Below are positions 8,095-16,918 of a stretch of 58,792 bases of DNA, in pieces (within the stretch, counting starts at the first letter, position 1; each line of letters begins with the position of its first letter). This stretch comes from an uncultured Bacteroidales bacterium (GTDB lineage: Bacteria; Bacteroidota; Bacteroidia; Bacteroidales; UBA932). The notes under the pieces are model-generated. The model was given only the letters and a program-made list of their open reading frames with translations. It made no database searches and had not been told where the DNA came from. The stretch spans positions 1 to 58,792 of the forward strand of contig CABUIX010000004.1 of the NCBI GenBank assembly GCA_902491795.1, read 5' to 3'. The position numbers were made by a program, and so were the translations under genes.

Positions 8095-9219
8095 ATGGAA
8101 TACAAGAGAAAAATCATGATCACCGGCGGCGCCGGCTTCATCGGATCGCACGTGGTGCGCCTGTTTGTCAGGAAGTATCCCGAGTACCGTATAATCAATG
8201 TCGACAAATTGACCTACGCCGGGAACCTCGAGAATCTTAAGGATGTCGAGAACTGCGGTAACTATGTGTTCGAGAAGGCTGACATCTGCGACTTCGAAAG
8301 GATGAGCGAACTTGTGAGCGGCTACGGCATCGACGGAATCATCCATCTTGCGGCGGAGAGCCATGTGGACAGGAGCATACGGGATCCGTTTACCTTCGCC
8401 CGCACCAACGTGATGGGCACGCTCAGCCTTCTTGAGGCCGCGAGGAGGTGCTGGGAGGCCCTTCCCGAGGGATATGAGGGCAAGAGATTCTACCATATAT
8501 CAACTGACGAGGTCTACGGGGCACTTGAACTGACCCGTCCCGAAGGCAGGCCGGGAAGCGGCGAATGCGGCGGAGGCCCGTTCGGTGACGACTTCTTCAC
8601 AGAGGAGACAAAATACCGTCCGCACAGCCCCTACAGCGCCAGCAAGGCAAGTTCCGACCATTTCGTGAGGGCCTACCACGACACCTACGGAATGCCAACG
8701 GTCGTCACCAACTGTTCGAACAACTACGGACCATACCAATTCCCCGAAAAGCTCATCCCCCTGTTCATAAACAACATACGCCACCGCCGTCCTCTTCCTG
8801 TCTACGGGAAGGGGGAGAATGTGCGCGACTGGCTCTATGTCGAGGATCATGCGAGGGCGATAGACCTGATCTTCCACAAGGGCAAGGTTGCCGAGACGTA
8901 CAATATCGGCGGATTCAACGAATGGAAGAACATCGACATAGTCAAGCTGCTGATCCGTATCGTTGACAGGCTGCTCGGACGTCCCGAGGGCTCCGACATG
9001 GACCTGATCACCTATGTTACCGACAGGAAGGGACACGACATGCGCTATGCCATCGACAGCAGCAAGCTCAAGCGCGAGCTCGGCTGGGAGCCGAGTCTCC
9101 AGTTTGAGGAAGGTCTCGAAAAGACGGTCCGCTGGTATCTTGACAACGAAGAGTGGATGGCCAGGGTGACCAGCGGCGAATACGAAAAATACTACGAGCA
9201 AATGTACAGGGGGAGATGA
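8095..9219 (+). CDS. rfbB: dTDP-glucose 4,6-dehydratase
   Basis: This short-chain dehydrogenase (extended SDR) converts dTDP-glucose to dTDP-4-keto-6-deoxyglucose, the second step of dTDP-rhamnose and related deoxysugar synthesis. The Rossmann motif GGAGFIG is near residue 12. HLAAESHVDRSI, STDEVYGAL (active-site Asp-Glu) and YSASKASSDH (catalytic Tyr-x-x-x-Lys) are all present, as is NNYGPYQFPEKLIPL. Length 374 is normal. No rfbA, rfbC or rfbD is adjacent. Its stop overlaps the next start (ATGA), and the operon continues with a lipid phosphatase and another sugar-nucleotide epimerase, pointing to surface polysaccharide synthesis. Confidence 0.95.
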   Translation: MEYKRKIMITGGAGFIGSHVVRLFVRKYPEYRIINVDKLTYAGNLENLKDVENCGNYVFEKADICDFERMSELVSGYGIDGIIHLAAESHVDRSIRDPFTFARTNVMGTLSLLEAARRCWEALPEGYEGKRFYHISTDEVYGALELTRPEGRPGSGECGGGPFGDDFFTEETKYRPHSPYSASKASSDHFVRAYHDTYGMPTVVTNCSNNYGPYQFPEKLIPLFINNIRHRRPLPVYGKGENVRDWLYVEDHARAIDLIFHKGKVAETYNIGGFNEWKNIDIVKLLIRIVDRLLGRPEGSDMDLITYVTDRKGHDMRYAIDSSKLKRELGWEPSLQFEEGLEKTVRWYLDNEEWMARVTSGEYEKYYEQMYRGR

Positions 9220-10001
9220 ACAGGATCTTGCTCATCCTTTCCGCTGTGATCTTCCTTTGTTTTCCGGCCGAAGCACAATACCGCAATGCTGCGGACAGCC
9301 TTCAGGCGGAGTGCAAAGGTGAGTTCCGCCCTGTGCAGCTGATTGCTCCCGGAGTGCTCATTGGGTCCGGCGTCGCTGTCCATTGTCTTGCGCATGAAAG
9401 CTGGGATTATGCGGTCAGGGACGCGTTCGCGGAACTTCCCGGAAGTGCCCCCCATACTGAAATTGACAACTGGATACAATATTTGCCCTATGCCGCGGAT
9501 CTCGGGCTTGCTCTGACCGGAGTGCCTGCGCGCAGCAGCTTTGTGGACCGGACCGTCGAATGCGCAATTGCCGTGGTCGCCATGACTGCAGTTACCCAGA
9601 CCATGAAGGCTACTGTCAACTCGCCCAGACCGATTGGAGATTCCAGGTCTTTCCCTTCCGGACATACCGCCACGGCTTTTACCGGTGCGGAACTCGTAAG
9701 GATGGAATACGGCTGGGGCTGGGGAGCCGGAGCTTATGCGGTGGCGACTTCAGTGGCTGTGCTGCGCATGTACAACGGGGCCCATTGGTTCAGTGACGTG
9801 GTTGCAGGAGCCGGGATAGGCATATTGTGTGCCCACGTGGGGCGCTGGCTGCTTGAGCCGGCAAAGGGTCTGTTCGGCATTCCCGACACGGAATGGGGTT
9901 CCGGAAAAAAGCAGGACAGGCAGCCGGTATCGGCCGGCCTGATTTCGTCGGTTGACCCGTACAGCGGGGCGCTGTGCATGGGAATTGCAATGAAATTCTA
10001 A
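9216..10001 (+). CDS. PAP2 family phosphatase
   Basis: This secreted or membrane-associated acid phosphatase of the PAP2 superfamily probably acts on a lipid pyrophosphate or phosphatidic acid. I place the start at ATG 9216, which overlaps the rfbB stop by four bases, follows an AGGGGGAG ribosome site, and gives a signal peptide ending FPAEA. The three catalytic blocks are present: KATVNSPRP, PSGHTATAF with its catalytic His, and RMYNGAHWFSD with the nucleophile His followed by Asp. About 261 residues. Placed between two sugar-nucleotide genes, it could recycle undecaprenyl pyrophosphate or trim lipid A, but the substrate is inferred only from context. Confidence 0.88.
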   Translation: MNRILLILSAVIFLCFPAEAQYRNAADSLQAECKGEFRPVQLIAPGVLIGSGVAVHCLAHESWDYAVRDAFAELPGSAPHTEIDNWIQYLPYAADLGLALTGVPARSSFVDRTVECAIAVVAMTAVTQTMKATVNSPRPIGDSRSFPSGHTATAFTGAELVRMEYGWGWGAGAYAVATSVAVLRMYNGAHWFSDVVAGAGIGILCAHVGRWLLEPAKGLFGIPDTEWGSGKKQDRQPVSAGLISSVDPYSGALCMGIAMKF

Positions 10002-10011
10002 CGGAAACAAC

Positions 10012-10971
10012 ATGAAAGTTCTGATTACCGGAGCGGCCGGATTCATAGGTTTTTCCCTGTCAAGGAGACTCCTGGACAGAGGAGACACCGTGGTCGGCAT
10101 TGACAATCTCAACGACTACTATCCTGTTGCCCTCAAGCGTGCGAGGCTTGGAGAAATCAAAAGTCCTTCTTTCAGGTTTAAGGAAATTGACATCTCCGAC
10201 AGGAAGGCTCTCCCGGAACTTTTTTCCAGGGAACATTTTGACTGTGTGGTGAACCTCGCCGCACAGGCGGGCGTGCGATATTCAATCGAAAACCCCTGGG
10301 CCTATGTGGACAGCAATCTGGCGGGCTTCGCAAATGTTCTTGAATGCTGCAGGCATTTTCCTGTGGGACATCTGGTCTATGCGAGTTCCAGCAGCGTGTA
10401 CGGAGGCAACACCAAGGTCCCGTTCAGCGAGGATGACAGGGTGGACGATCCTGTGAGCCTGTATGCCGCGACCAAGAAATCCGGCGAACTCATGGCTTCG
10501 TGCTACTGCCGCCTTTACGGGATCAGGGCCACAGGCCTGCGTTTCTTTACCGTCTATGGACCCTGGGGCCGTCCCGACATGTCGCCCTCCCTGTTCGCCC
10601 GTGCCATCATGCATGGTGAACCGATAAGGGTGTTCAACAACGGGGACATGCTTCGTGACTTCACATATATCGACGACATAATCGAGGGTGTGGTCAGGGT
10701 CATGGACAGGGCGCCGCAGAGGCATGAAATCTACAACATCGGCTGCGGAAGTCCGGTGAAGCTCATGGACTTCATTGCGGAGATAGAGGGTGCGCTTGGC
10801 CGCAAGGCGGAGATGACGATGCTCCCCATGCAGCCGGGGGACGTGTACCGTACATATGCCGACACCTCCAAACTCGAGAGGGATTTCGGCTACAGACCCA
10901 GTGTCGCCCTGCATGAGGGCATAGGGAAATTCATTGATTGGTACAGGTCGGACAAGAATCCTCTCCGCTGA
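10012..10971 (+). CDS. NAD-dependent epimerase, UDP-glucuronate 4-epimerase-like
   Basis: This extended SDR enzyme resembles those converting UDP-glucuronate to UDP-galacturonate. The NAD-binding motif GAAGFIG is at residues 7-13, with DNLNDYY just after strand two. NLAAQAGVRYSIENP, the active-site SSSVYG and YAATKKSGE (Tyr-x-x-x-Lys), and RFFTVYGPWGRPDM are close to the CapI/LpsL pattern. Length 319 is slightly short of the usual ~335. It begins ten bases after the PAP2 stop, so it is the last gene of the rfbB operon. Its final 41 bases overlap the end of the convergent amidase gene. A related uronate epimerase is possible. Confidence 0.88.
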   Translation: MKVLITGAAGFIGFSLSRRLLDRGDTVVGIDNLNDYYPVALKRARLGEIKSPSFRFKEIDISDRKALPELFSREHFDCVVNLAAQAGVRYSIENPWAYVDSNLAGFANVLECCRHFPVGHLVYASSSSVYGGNTKVPFSEDDRVDDPVSLYAATKKSGELMASCYCRLYGIRATGLRFFTVYGPWGRPDMSPSLFARAIMHGEPIRVFNNGDMLRDFTYIDDIIEGVVRVMDRAPQRHEIYNIGCGSPVKLMDFIAEIEGALGRKAEMTMLPMQPGDVYRTYADTSKLERDFGYRPSVALHEGIGKFIDWYRSDKNPLR

Positions 10972-13849
10972 TATAGCGCAGTGCAGCTCCGAGGATTGAC
11001 ATCCTGTCGGATTCTGACCAGAAAGTTTCGAGAGGGACAGCCAGCGAGACAGTCCTGAAGCCGCTGCCGTTCCGGTATACTCCTGCCGCGAAGTGTGTTC
11101 CGGGATATTTGAGCCATATTCCCGAATTTTCTCCCGAAGCCCGCAGGCCGTCGGGGCACTCCACGCTGTAGATGTCCGGATTGATTGTGTTCGAGTATTT
11201 CATCGTGCCGACCATTCCGCTGCGGCCTGCATCCGGCGTGGCCAGCGAATATCCGAAAAGTGATTCGGCAAGCCAGGCATCTGTCTCGTCGCAGTCTGAG
11301 GCTATGTTGCTTCCGCTTATGAAAATTCCTCTGCCGCTGCCCGCAAAGCGTGCCAGAGCATCGCAGAGCTCATCCGGGAAGACTTCATATCTGTCCTCGA
11401 CAGCTCCGCGCCCGATTTTTGTCCTGCGCTGTTTCCCGCATATCATGTCAAGGGCAAAAACCCCGTTGTCATATTCCGGCAGGTTGCAGAAGGCTTCCCT
11501 CGACATCGAGCAGAAACTGTATCCGAGGTCCATCAGCGCCTTGCCGTGGACAGCAGGAAAATCGAAGGTGTTCCCGGCCACGAAACGGCCGGCATAGTCG
11601 GTGTAGGATGCCCCGAATCCCGGGTAGTCGTTGTCGATGAATTCAGCCGATCTGTCGAATTCGTAGTTCTCTCCGATGAAACTTATGTCGCGGATATAGG
11701 GCACTCCGCTGTCCTTGCGCGAATCGAAACCGGCGTACTGCGGAGTATCCACCCATGCAGGTGCGGAAACTCTGTCGAAGTTGTTTACTATCAGGACTGT
11801 TCCGTGGAGGGACTGGTTCAGCGGAATGCCGGCGGACAGGATTTCCGACGGGAAACTCTTGCCTCCGTCGTTGAATGCCTCCACCTTGAAGCTGTAGATG
11901 TGTCCGGGCAGGATCGGCAGTTCGATCCAGGTGGAATCGGTGTCTGTCCCCTTGTCGAATGCCCCGTCGTCAATCCGTGTGCGGACTGTGTATCCGCTGC
12001 TTGTTGCGGTAGGCTCCTTGGGGTCTGGGGTGGGTGCCCACTCGAGCCTTACCCTGTCGTCTGCGACAAGCCGTACCGAGAAGGCATGCACGGGCAGAGG
12101 CTGAACCATGTAGCTGCTGCCGTAGTATTCGCTGAGCGTCTTGAGTATTCCCTTGTAGACCGCCCTGCTGACCGTAAAGCGGAAGGAGGGATCCAGTCCG
12201 TATTTCATGTCGGCCAGATTCTGGTGGCTCATCAGTTCCAGTATCATGCCGGGCACTCCGGTGGTGCGGCTCTCGCTGTAGCTCTTGTCCCAGAGCCCGC
12301 GTCGGCTCCACGTTGAGTCGAAATCGGCGCGTATGTCGTCGACCACCTGGCTCTGCACATAGTCGCACAGCAGTCGGCTGATGATTCGGTCGCGGCCGTC
12401 AGAAAATTCCCTTTCTCCGTCGCATCGGAGCGTGTAGATGGCCAGTGTGCCTATCGTCGTGTCGGCCTGGGTAAGCCCGGCGTCGGTGTGGAAGGCAAGG
12501 GACAGGTCAATCGGGATTTCCTTCTGCTCCTTCATCATAACGGTCCAGCGTCCGCGAGAGGCGAAGTCGTTGGTGTAGTCTGTGTCCCAGTTCCTCGTAA
12601 TGGTGCTGTCGGCTCCTGTCCACTGCATCCAGTAGTGTGCACCTTCTTCCCAGCTGGCCACTCCGGACGTCCTTCCCCCTCGCTCGAGTCTCCCCATTCC
12701 TCCTCCGATCTTGACGGCATCGGCGGTCACGACCTTGCCCTCCGGTCCGCGGTTGTCCAGCGTCACGGAGCATCCGTCGCCTTCGGGGAACTCGAATGTC
12801 CCCAGGTATATCCAGGTCCCGCCCCCGCGTTTCTGGTTGACTGTGAATTCGCTGGTTCCTCCAAGGTGCTCGACGGTATAGTGTGCGGAGTCGGTGCTGT
12901 TGGGCAGAGTCTTCCATGACACGTAGACGGCATATTCCCCGCGCTCTTCGATTGTCGGGGTCCAGGTTGCCCTGGCGCTTGGCCTGCTGCCGCTGCATGC
13001 CGCCTTCCTTGCGGTTCCGGCCTTGAACGGGTTGTCGGAGAAAGTGTACGTGCTCTTGAAGTCTGCAAAGCCTTCTCCCGCATCCTGCCAGCGGCCGCTC
13101 TCGGAGTATCTGCCGCTCTGGCGCATGCTTCCGTAGCGTTTCCCCTTGAATGAGGGATCGTTGTCAGTTATTATTTCCCGCCATTGTGTGTCGCGTTCCC
13201 TCGGAGTGAGTATGTAGGCTCCGGCGTTCTCAAGCATCGGAATCAGGAAGGGGAGCACGAAAGACGGGGTCAGCATGTCTTCGACACTGCGGTGCAGGCA
13301 GGCTCTCTGCCAGAGCCAGCAGTCGGTGGCCTCGTCGTAGTATTTCCCGTGGCTTTGCCAGATTGCGAGGTTGCGGCCGTCAAGTCCAAGTGGATAGTGC
13401 CTGTCGTCGTCCCTGATCACGAAAGGTCCGTTTTCCTGCTGCGGATCGGGTATGCTCCGGCTGTAGCCGCTCGGCTGTCCGTCATTGCCCATGACAGGAA
13501 GCGAGAGTTGCGGCAGCTCGTAGCGGTTGGTGAAGATTTTCCCGAGCATGTAGCCTTTTGCCGCCTCTCCCCAGAGGCTCTGTACCTTCGAGCGGAACCA
13601 CTTCACGTCGTCTTCGTGCCAGGGGTAGTATGAAAGTTCGGAGGAGAAATAAAGGTCGAGCGTCGAGTTGCGGGTACGGACGCGTGTCACCCTCAGATTG
13701 TTCTGGTCAACCTTCATGCGCTCCAGAAGCAGGGTCCTGAGCGAGTCGCACATCGGCTGGAAGTCCCTTGTCCTCGGTGTCGCGGCAGACGCGCCTGCAG
13801 CGGCAGTGAGAAAGAGAGCCGCCAGCAGGACAATTCTCCTGAGCTTCAT
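10931..13849 (-). CDS. Secreted N-acetylmuramoyl-L-alanine amidase with inserted golvesin-like domain and FN3
   Basis: This 972-residue exported protein is of the type often labelled 'xanthan lyase' in Bacteroides. Residues 1-22 are a signal peptide. An Amidase_3-like fold appears to be split. The first half (about 155-225) has QSHG with His167, a Glu in MLENAG (208) and LTPRERD. The second half (about 445-570) has AFHTDAG with His454 and LELMSHQN with Glu538. These residues fit the zinc site and general base of peptidoglycan amidases. Between them, about residues 275-385, lies a golvesin-like beta-sandwich (EYAVYVSW through VVTADAVKIGG). A fibronectin type III domain follows at about 590-680, then an uncharacterised C-terminal region. 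The start at 13849 overlaps the VanZ-like stop by four bases. Confidence 0.87.
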   Translation of the reverse strand: MKLRRIVLLAALFLTAAAGASAATPRTRDFQPMCDSLRTLLLERMKVDQNNLRVTRVRTRNSTLDLYFSSELSYYPWHEDDVKWFRSKVQSLWGEAAKGYMLGKIFTNRYELPQLSLPVMGNDGQPSGYSRSIPDPQQENGPFVIRDDDRHYPLGLDGRNLAIWQSHGKYYDEATDCWLWQRACLHRSVEDMLTPSFVLPFLIPMLENAGAYILTPRERDTQWREIITDNDPSFKGKRYGSMRQSGRYSESGRWQDAGEGFADFKSTYTFSDNPFKAGTARKAACSGSRPSARATWTPTIEERGEYAVYVSWKTLPNSTDSAHYTVEHLGGTSEFTVNQKRGGGTWIYLGTFEFPEGDGCSVTLDNRGPEGKVVTADAVKIGGGMGRLERGGRTSGVASWEEGAHYWMQWTGADSTITRNWDTDYTNDFASRGRWTVMMKEQKEIPIDLSLAFHTDAGLTQADTTIGTLAIYTLRCDGEREFSDGRDRIISRLLCDYVQSQVVDDIRADFDSTWSRRGLWDKSYSESRTTGVPGMILELMSHQNLADMKYGLDPSFRFTVSRAVYKGILKTLSEYYGSSYMVQPLPVHAFSVRLVADDRVRLEWAPTPDPKEPTATSSGYTVRTRIDDGAFDKGTDTDSTWIELPILPGHIYSFKVEAFNDGGKSFPSEILSAGIPLNQSLHGTVLIVNNFDRVSAPAWVDTPQYAGFDSRKDSGVPYIRDISFIGENYEFDRSAEFIDNDYPGFGASYTDYAGRFVAGNTFDFPAVHGKALMDLGYSFCSMSREAFCNLPEYDNGVFALDMICGKQRRTKIGRGAVEDRYEVFPDELCDALARFAGSGRGIFISGSNIASDCDETDAWLAESLFGYSLATPDAGRSGMVGTMKYSNTINPDIYSVECPDGLRASGENSGIWLKYPGTHFAAGVYRNGSGFRTVSLAVPLETFWSESDRMSILGAALRYISGEDSCPTCTNQ

Positions 13850-14262
13850 GAGCGTGCCCTCCTCTTTTTCCTTGGCAGGCAGGCGACTATGAACGTGAGC
13901 AGTCCGCTGATGCATATCGACAGGCAGTCGGCACAGAAGTCGGTGATGTCTTCGCTGCGGTAGGGGAGTGATCCCTGTATGATTTCGGTGATGCCTGCGA
14001 ATATGCAGCTGAATGCGCAGATGTTGATTATCGCGACCAGTACGGGAAGAGGCTTCTTGCGGTCGCTCCCGAAAGCCATGAATCCAATGATCGGCAACGG
14101 AAAGAACATGCAGAAGTGCACGACCTTGTCGGCAGGTATGCCGAGAATGGTCTTCTGTATATCGGGAAGGTCCTTGAAGTTCGCAAAGCAAAGGTAGGCG
14201 ACTACTCCGATGTACAGCACCAGAAAAACTCTGAAGAGAATGCTAAAGAGCCTGCATTTCAT
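13846..14262 (-). CDS. VanZ-like membrane protein
   Basis: This 138-residue polytopic protein has about four transmembrane segments. The VanZ pattern is visible: DKVVHFCMFFPL with the conserved Asp-Lys and His, then AGITEIIQGSLPYRSEDITDFCAD with the conserved Glu, Arg and Asp. VanZ proteins influence envelope-drug resistance, but their biochemical role is unclear. I chose ATG 14262, where the hydrophobic sequence begins (MKCRLFSILF), giving a 20-base overlap with the msbA-like gene. A farther start at 14322 would add 20 polar residues. The gene is followed by the amidase gene with an ATGA overlap. Confidence 0.82.
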   Translation of the reverse strand: MKCRLFSILFRVFLVLYIGVVAYLCFANFKDLPDIQKTILGIPADKVVHFCMFFPLPIIGFMAFGSDRKKPLPVLVAIINICAFSCIFAGITEIIQGSLPYRSEDITDFCADCLSICISGLLTFIVACLPRKKRRARS

Positions 14263-16072
14263 ACAGCCGTTTGTAGTATCCGTTGAGGGCAATGAGTTCC
14301 TCGTGTTTTCCTCTTTCAACAATCCTGCCTCCGTCCATCACGATGATTTCGTCGGCATTGCGCACTGTGCTGAGCCGGTGGGCAATCGATATGGTGGTAC
14401 GGTTGCACATCAGCTTGTCGAGGGCTTCCTGCACGAGTCTTTCGGATTCGGTGTCAAGTGACGCGGTGGCCTCGTCCAGTATCAGGATGGGCGGGTTCTT
14501 GAGTATGGCCCTGGCGATGCTCAGCCTTTGCCTCTGTCCGCCGGAGAGCTTCACGCCGCGGTCGCCTATGCTCGTCTGGTAGCCTTCTTCCTTCTGCATG
14601 ATGAATTCGTGGGCGTTGGCGATTTTTGCCGCAGCCTCAACCTGTTCCTGTGTGGCGTTCTCGATGCCGAAGGCTATGTTGTTGAAGATCGTGTCGTTGA
14701 AGAGGATAGGGTCCTGGTTGACGTTGCCCATGAGAGAGCGCAGGTCCCTGGTGCTCACGTCCCTGATGTCAATCCCGTCGATCGTGATGTTGCCTTCCTC
14801 GGGGTCGTAGAATCTCGGTATAAGGTCCACCAGGGTGGACTTGCCGGCACCACTGGCTCCGACTATTGCGATGTTGCGGCCTTTAGGGATCTCAAGGTCT
14901 ATGTGGTGAAGCACCTCGCGACCGTCTTCATATCTGAAACTTACGTCGTTGAACCTTATGCTCCCGTCGAAACTCTTCAGGGGCTTGGGATCCTGCGGCT
15001 CCTTTATGTTGTCTTCGGCATTCAGTATCACGTCGATGCGCTCCATCGATGCCAGTCCCTTCGGAATTGAGTAAGCGGCCTTGGAGAGATCCTTGATCGG
15101 CTGGATCACGCTGTAGAGAATTGCCATGTAGGCCATGAAGGAGGGAGCGTCGATGATGGCGTTGTCGCCGAGTATCAGGGTGCCTCCGAACCAAAGGACG
15201 ATGGCGATCATCACCGAACCGAGGAATTCGCTCACCGGATGCGCAAGGGACTGCCTTGTCGCCACCTGGTTGTTCTTTACCTTCATCTTCTCGGTGACAT
15301 TGTCGAAGCGGTCCTTCATCTTCTTTTCGGCGAGGAAGGCCTTGATGATCCTCAGACCGCCGAGTGTCTCCTCCACCTGGCTCACGGTGTCGCTCCAGTA
15401 TTGCTGTGCTTCGGTGGAGGTTGCCCTGAGCTTGCGTCCGATCACGCTCATTATGCCTATCATTATCGGGGCGAAGATGATGGTGAACAGGGTAAGCTTC
15501 CACGACATGCGGAAGAGCACTGCCATGTAGATCAGGATCAGGATGGGGTTCTTGATCAGCATCTCGATGGTACTGGTGATGGAATTCTCCACTTCCTGCA
15601 CGTCACCGCTGATCCTTGCGAGTATGTCACCCTTGCGCTCCTGGCTGAAAAAGCCCAGCGGGAGCAGGATAATCTTGTTGTATATCTGGGTGCGCAGGTC
15701 CTTGACCACTCCGGTGCGGATCGGAACCATTATGGCGGCTGCCCCGAAATAGCAGGACGTCTTTACCGCCACTATCGCGCAGAATATGAGGCAGAGCATC
15801 AGTAGCACGTGGGCCGGCCCCCATGTCGCCACATATTGGGAAATGTACCAGTATATGTTGTTGGTAATTTCGTTGAACGGCATCCCCTGGTACCAGGGGA
15901 TGAATTCATAGTTGTTGTCTCCCACGTTGAAGAGGATCTGCAGTATGGGGATCAGCAGCGAGAATGAGAATACATTGAACAGAGCTGAGAGTATGTTCAG
16001 TATTATTGACCCGCCGAGATAGCCTCTGTAGGGAGTCACGTAACGTTTGAGAATTTTCCAGAATTCTTTCAT
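14243..16072 (-). CDS. ABC transporter, MsbA-like lipid exporter (fused permease and ATPase)
   Basis: This 609-residue half-transporter works as a homodimer in the inner membrane and probably flips lipid A core or another lipid-linked substrate. The N-terminal membrane domain has six predicted helices over residues 15-315. The nucleotide-binding domain has Walker A GASGAGKST, the signature LSGGQRQRLSIARAIL, Walker B ILILDEATASLD and the switch His in SIAHRLST. It heads an operon with the VanZ-like and amidase genes, consistent with an envelope function. The ATG is preceded at eight bases by a -7 promoter box, so the transcript may be nearly leaderless. A multidrug exporter is an alternative. 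Confidence 0.93.
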   Translation of the reverse strand: MKEFWKILKRYVTPYRGYLGGSIILNILSALFNVFSFSLLIPILQILFNVGDNNYEFIPWYQGMPFNEITNNIYWYISQYVATWGPAHVLLMLCLIFCAIVAVKTSCYFGAAAIMVPIRTGVVKDLRTQIYNKIILLPLGFFSQERKGDILARISGDVQEVENSITSTIEMLIKNPILILIYMAVLFRMSWKLTLFTIIFAPIMIGIMSVIGRKLRATSTEAQQYWSDTVSQVEETLGGLRIIKAFLAEKKMKDRFDNVTEKMKVKNNQVATRQSLAHPVSEFLGSVMIAIVLWFGGTLILGDNAIIDAPSFMAYMAILYSVIQPIKDLSKAAYSIPKGLASMERIDVILNAEDNIKEPQDPKPLKSFDGSIRFNDVSFRYEDGREVLHHIDLEIPKGRNIAIVGASGAGKSTLVDLIPRFYDPEEGNITIDGIDIRDVSTRDLRSLMGNVNQDPILFNDTIFNNIAFGIENATQEQVEAAAKIANAHEFIMQKEEGYQTSIGDRGVKLSGGQRQRLSIARAILKNPPILILDEATASLDTESERLVQEALDKLMCNRTTISIAHRLSTVRNADEIIVMDGGRIVERGKHEELIALNGYYKRLYEMQAL

Positions 16073-16080
16073 AAATCCTG

Positions 16081-16113
16081 CAAATATAAGAAGTTGTTTT
16101 GAATTATGGCAAA
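16081..16113 (-). promoter_or_regulatory. Promoter of the msbA-like operon
   Basis: On the minus strand a TTTG element (16113-16110) is followed after 21 bases by TATATTTG (16088-16081), a full Bacteroidota promoter. Eight bases remain before the ATG at 16072. Confidence 0.65.
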
Positions 16114-16525
16114 ACTCCCTTGCTGATTGGCTATTGGGCGGTTGGAGCCGGGCGGTGCCGCTTGGTGCATTGCACTGTTCCCATGATTGTCGGATTGGGG
16201 CTGGTGTTTTGCAGGAACACTATTTCTGTGAGATTTTTGCTGATTTTCCCCTTCTTATGATACTTGCCAAATTGTTATAAAGTCCATTGGGGTTTACGTT
16301 TTTGTTGAAAAACATTTATTGCATACGGACACATTTCAGGCTTGTATGGGGAAGTTTGTATTTATTTGTTATTTTATAAGTTGTTGTAATATAATTTTTT
16401 AATTAAATTTATAATAGTTTGTAATAAATATAGCAGAACTACCATAGAATAAATGCGTTGCGCCACCTTTGATTTGTTTTGAATTATTTTTAATTTGAAA
16501 GCAAAATTTATTCAAAACAAATTTA
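16114..16525. other. Non-coding, AT-rich intergenic region
   Basis: Between the msbA promoter and the next plus-strand gene I see no gene, RNA or strong hairpin. The last ~280 bases are very AT-rich, as expected of a Bacteroidota promoter region. CACCTTTG near 16467 is one base off the -7 consensus. No exact TAnnTTTG was found. Confidence 0.5.
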
Positions 16526-16918
16526 ATGTCTATGAGAAGTCTAGCTTTTTACTCTGCTCTGCTCGGCTCATCCATGCTGCTCTTTGTGACTGCATGCCAG
16601 AAGCCTGTGCAACCTGACCCGACTATGACCCTGAGTCAGACGGAGGTCGCAGCTCCCGCTGAAGGCGGTACCTTTTCGGTTGATTACAGTATTACCGATC
16701 CGCGCGACGGCGCCGATGTTTCTGTGGCTGCGCCCGATACAGCCTGGATCAGCAATATAGTGGTTGGCGACAGCAGCATAAGTTTTGATGTCGCAGTGAA
16801 CGAGACTTCTTCGGAGAGGACGGCGACTCTCTCGGTCTCTTATCCCGGTATTGAGCCTGATGCGGAGATAACCGTCGTTCAGGCAGCGGAGACCCGTCGC
16901 CGTTCACCATTACCGTGA
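16526..16918 (+). CDS. BACON-domain lipoprotein, N-terminal part of a frameshifted gene
   Basis: The protein begins with a lipoprotein signal ending in a lipobox before Cys (FVTACQKP), so it would be anchored in the outer or inner membrane. Residues ~35-122 form one BACON-type beta domain ending ITVVQAAE. After GAG at 16889-16891 the frame runs into TRRRSPLP and a stop. The -1 frame at exactly this point continues as DPSPFTITVSDITETT, the expected entry into the next beta domain. I therefore read this as the first part of a single ~685-residue protein broken by a one-base loss (or sequencing error). No classical slippery heptamer is present. Confidence 0.75.
   Translation: MSMRSLAFYSALLGSSMLLFVTACQKPVQPDPTMTLSQTEVAAPAEGGTFSVDYSITDPRDGADVSVAAPDTAWISNIVVGDSSISFDVAVNETSSERTATLSVSYPGIEPDAEITVVQAAETRRRSPLP

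Noticed and set aside
11546..12316. 256-codon plus-strand frame opposite the amidase/golvesin gene
   Set aside because: Antisense shadow without domain features; the minus-strand protein has signal peptide and conserved catalytic residues.
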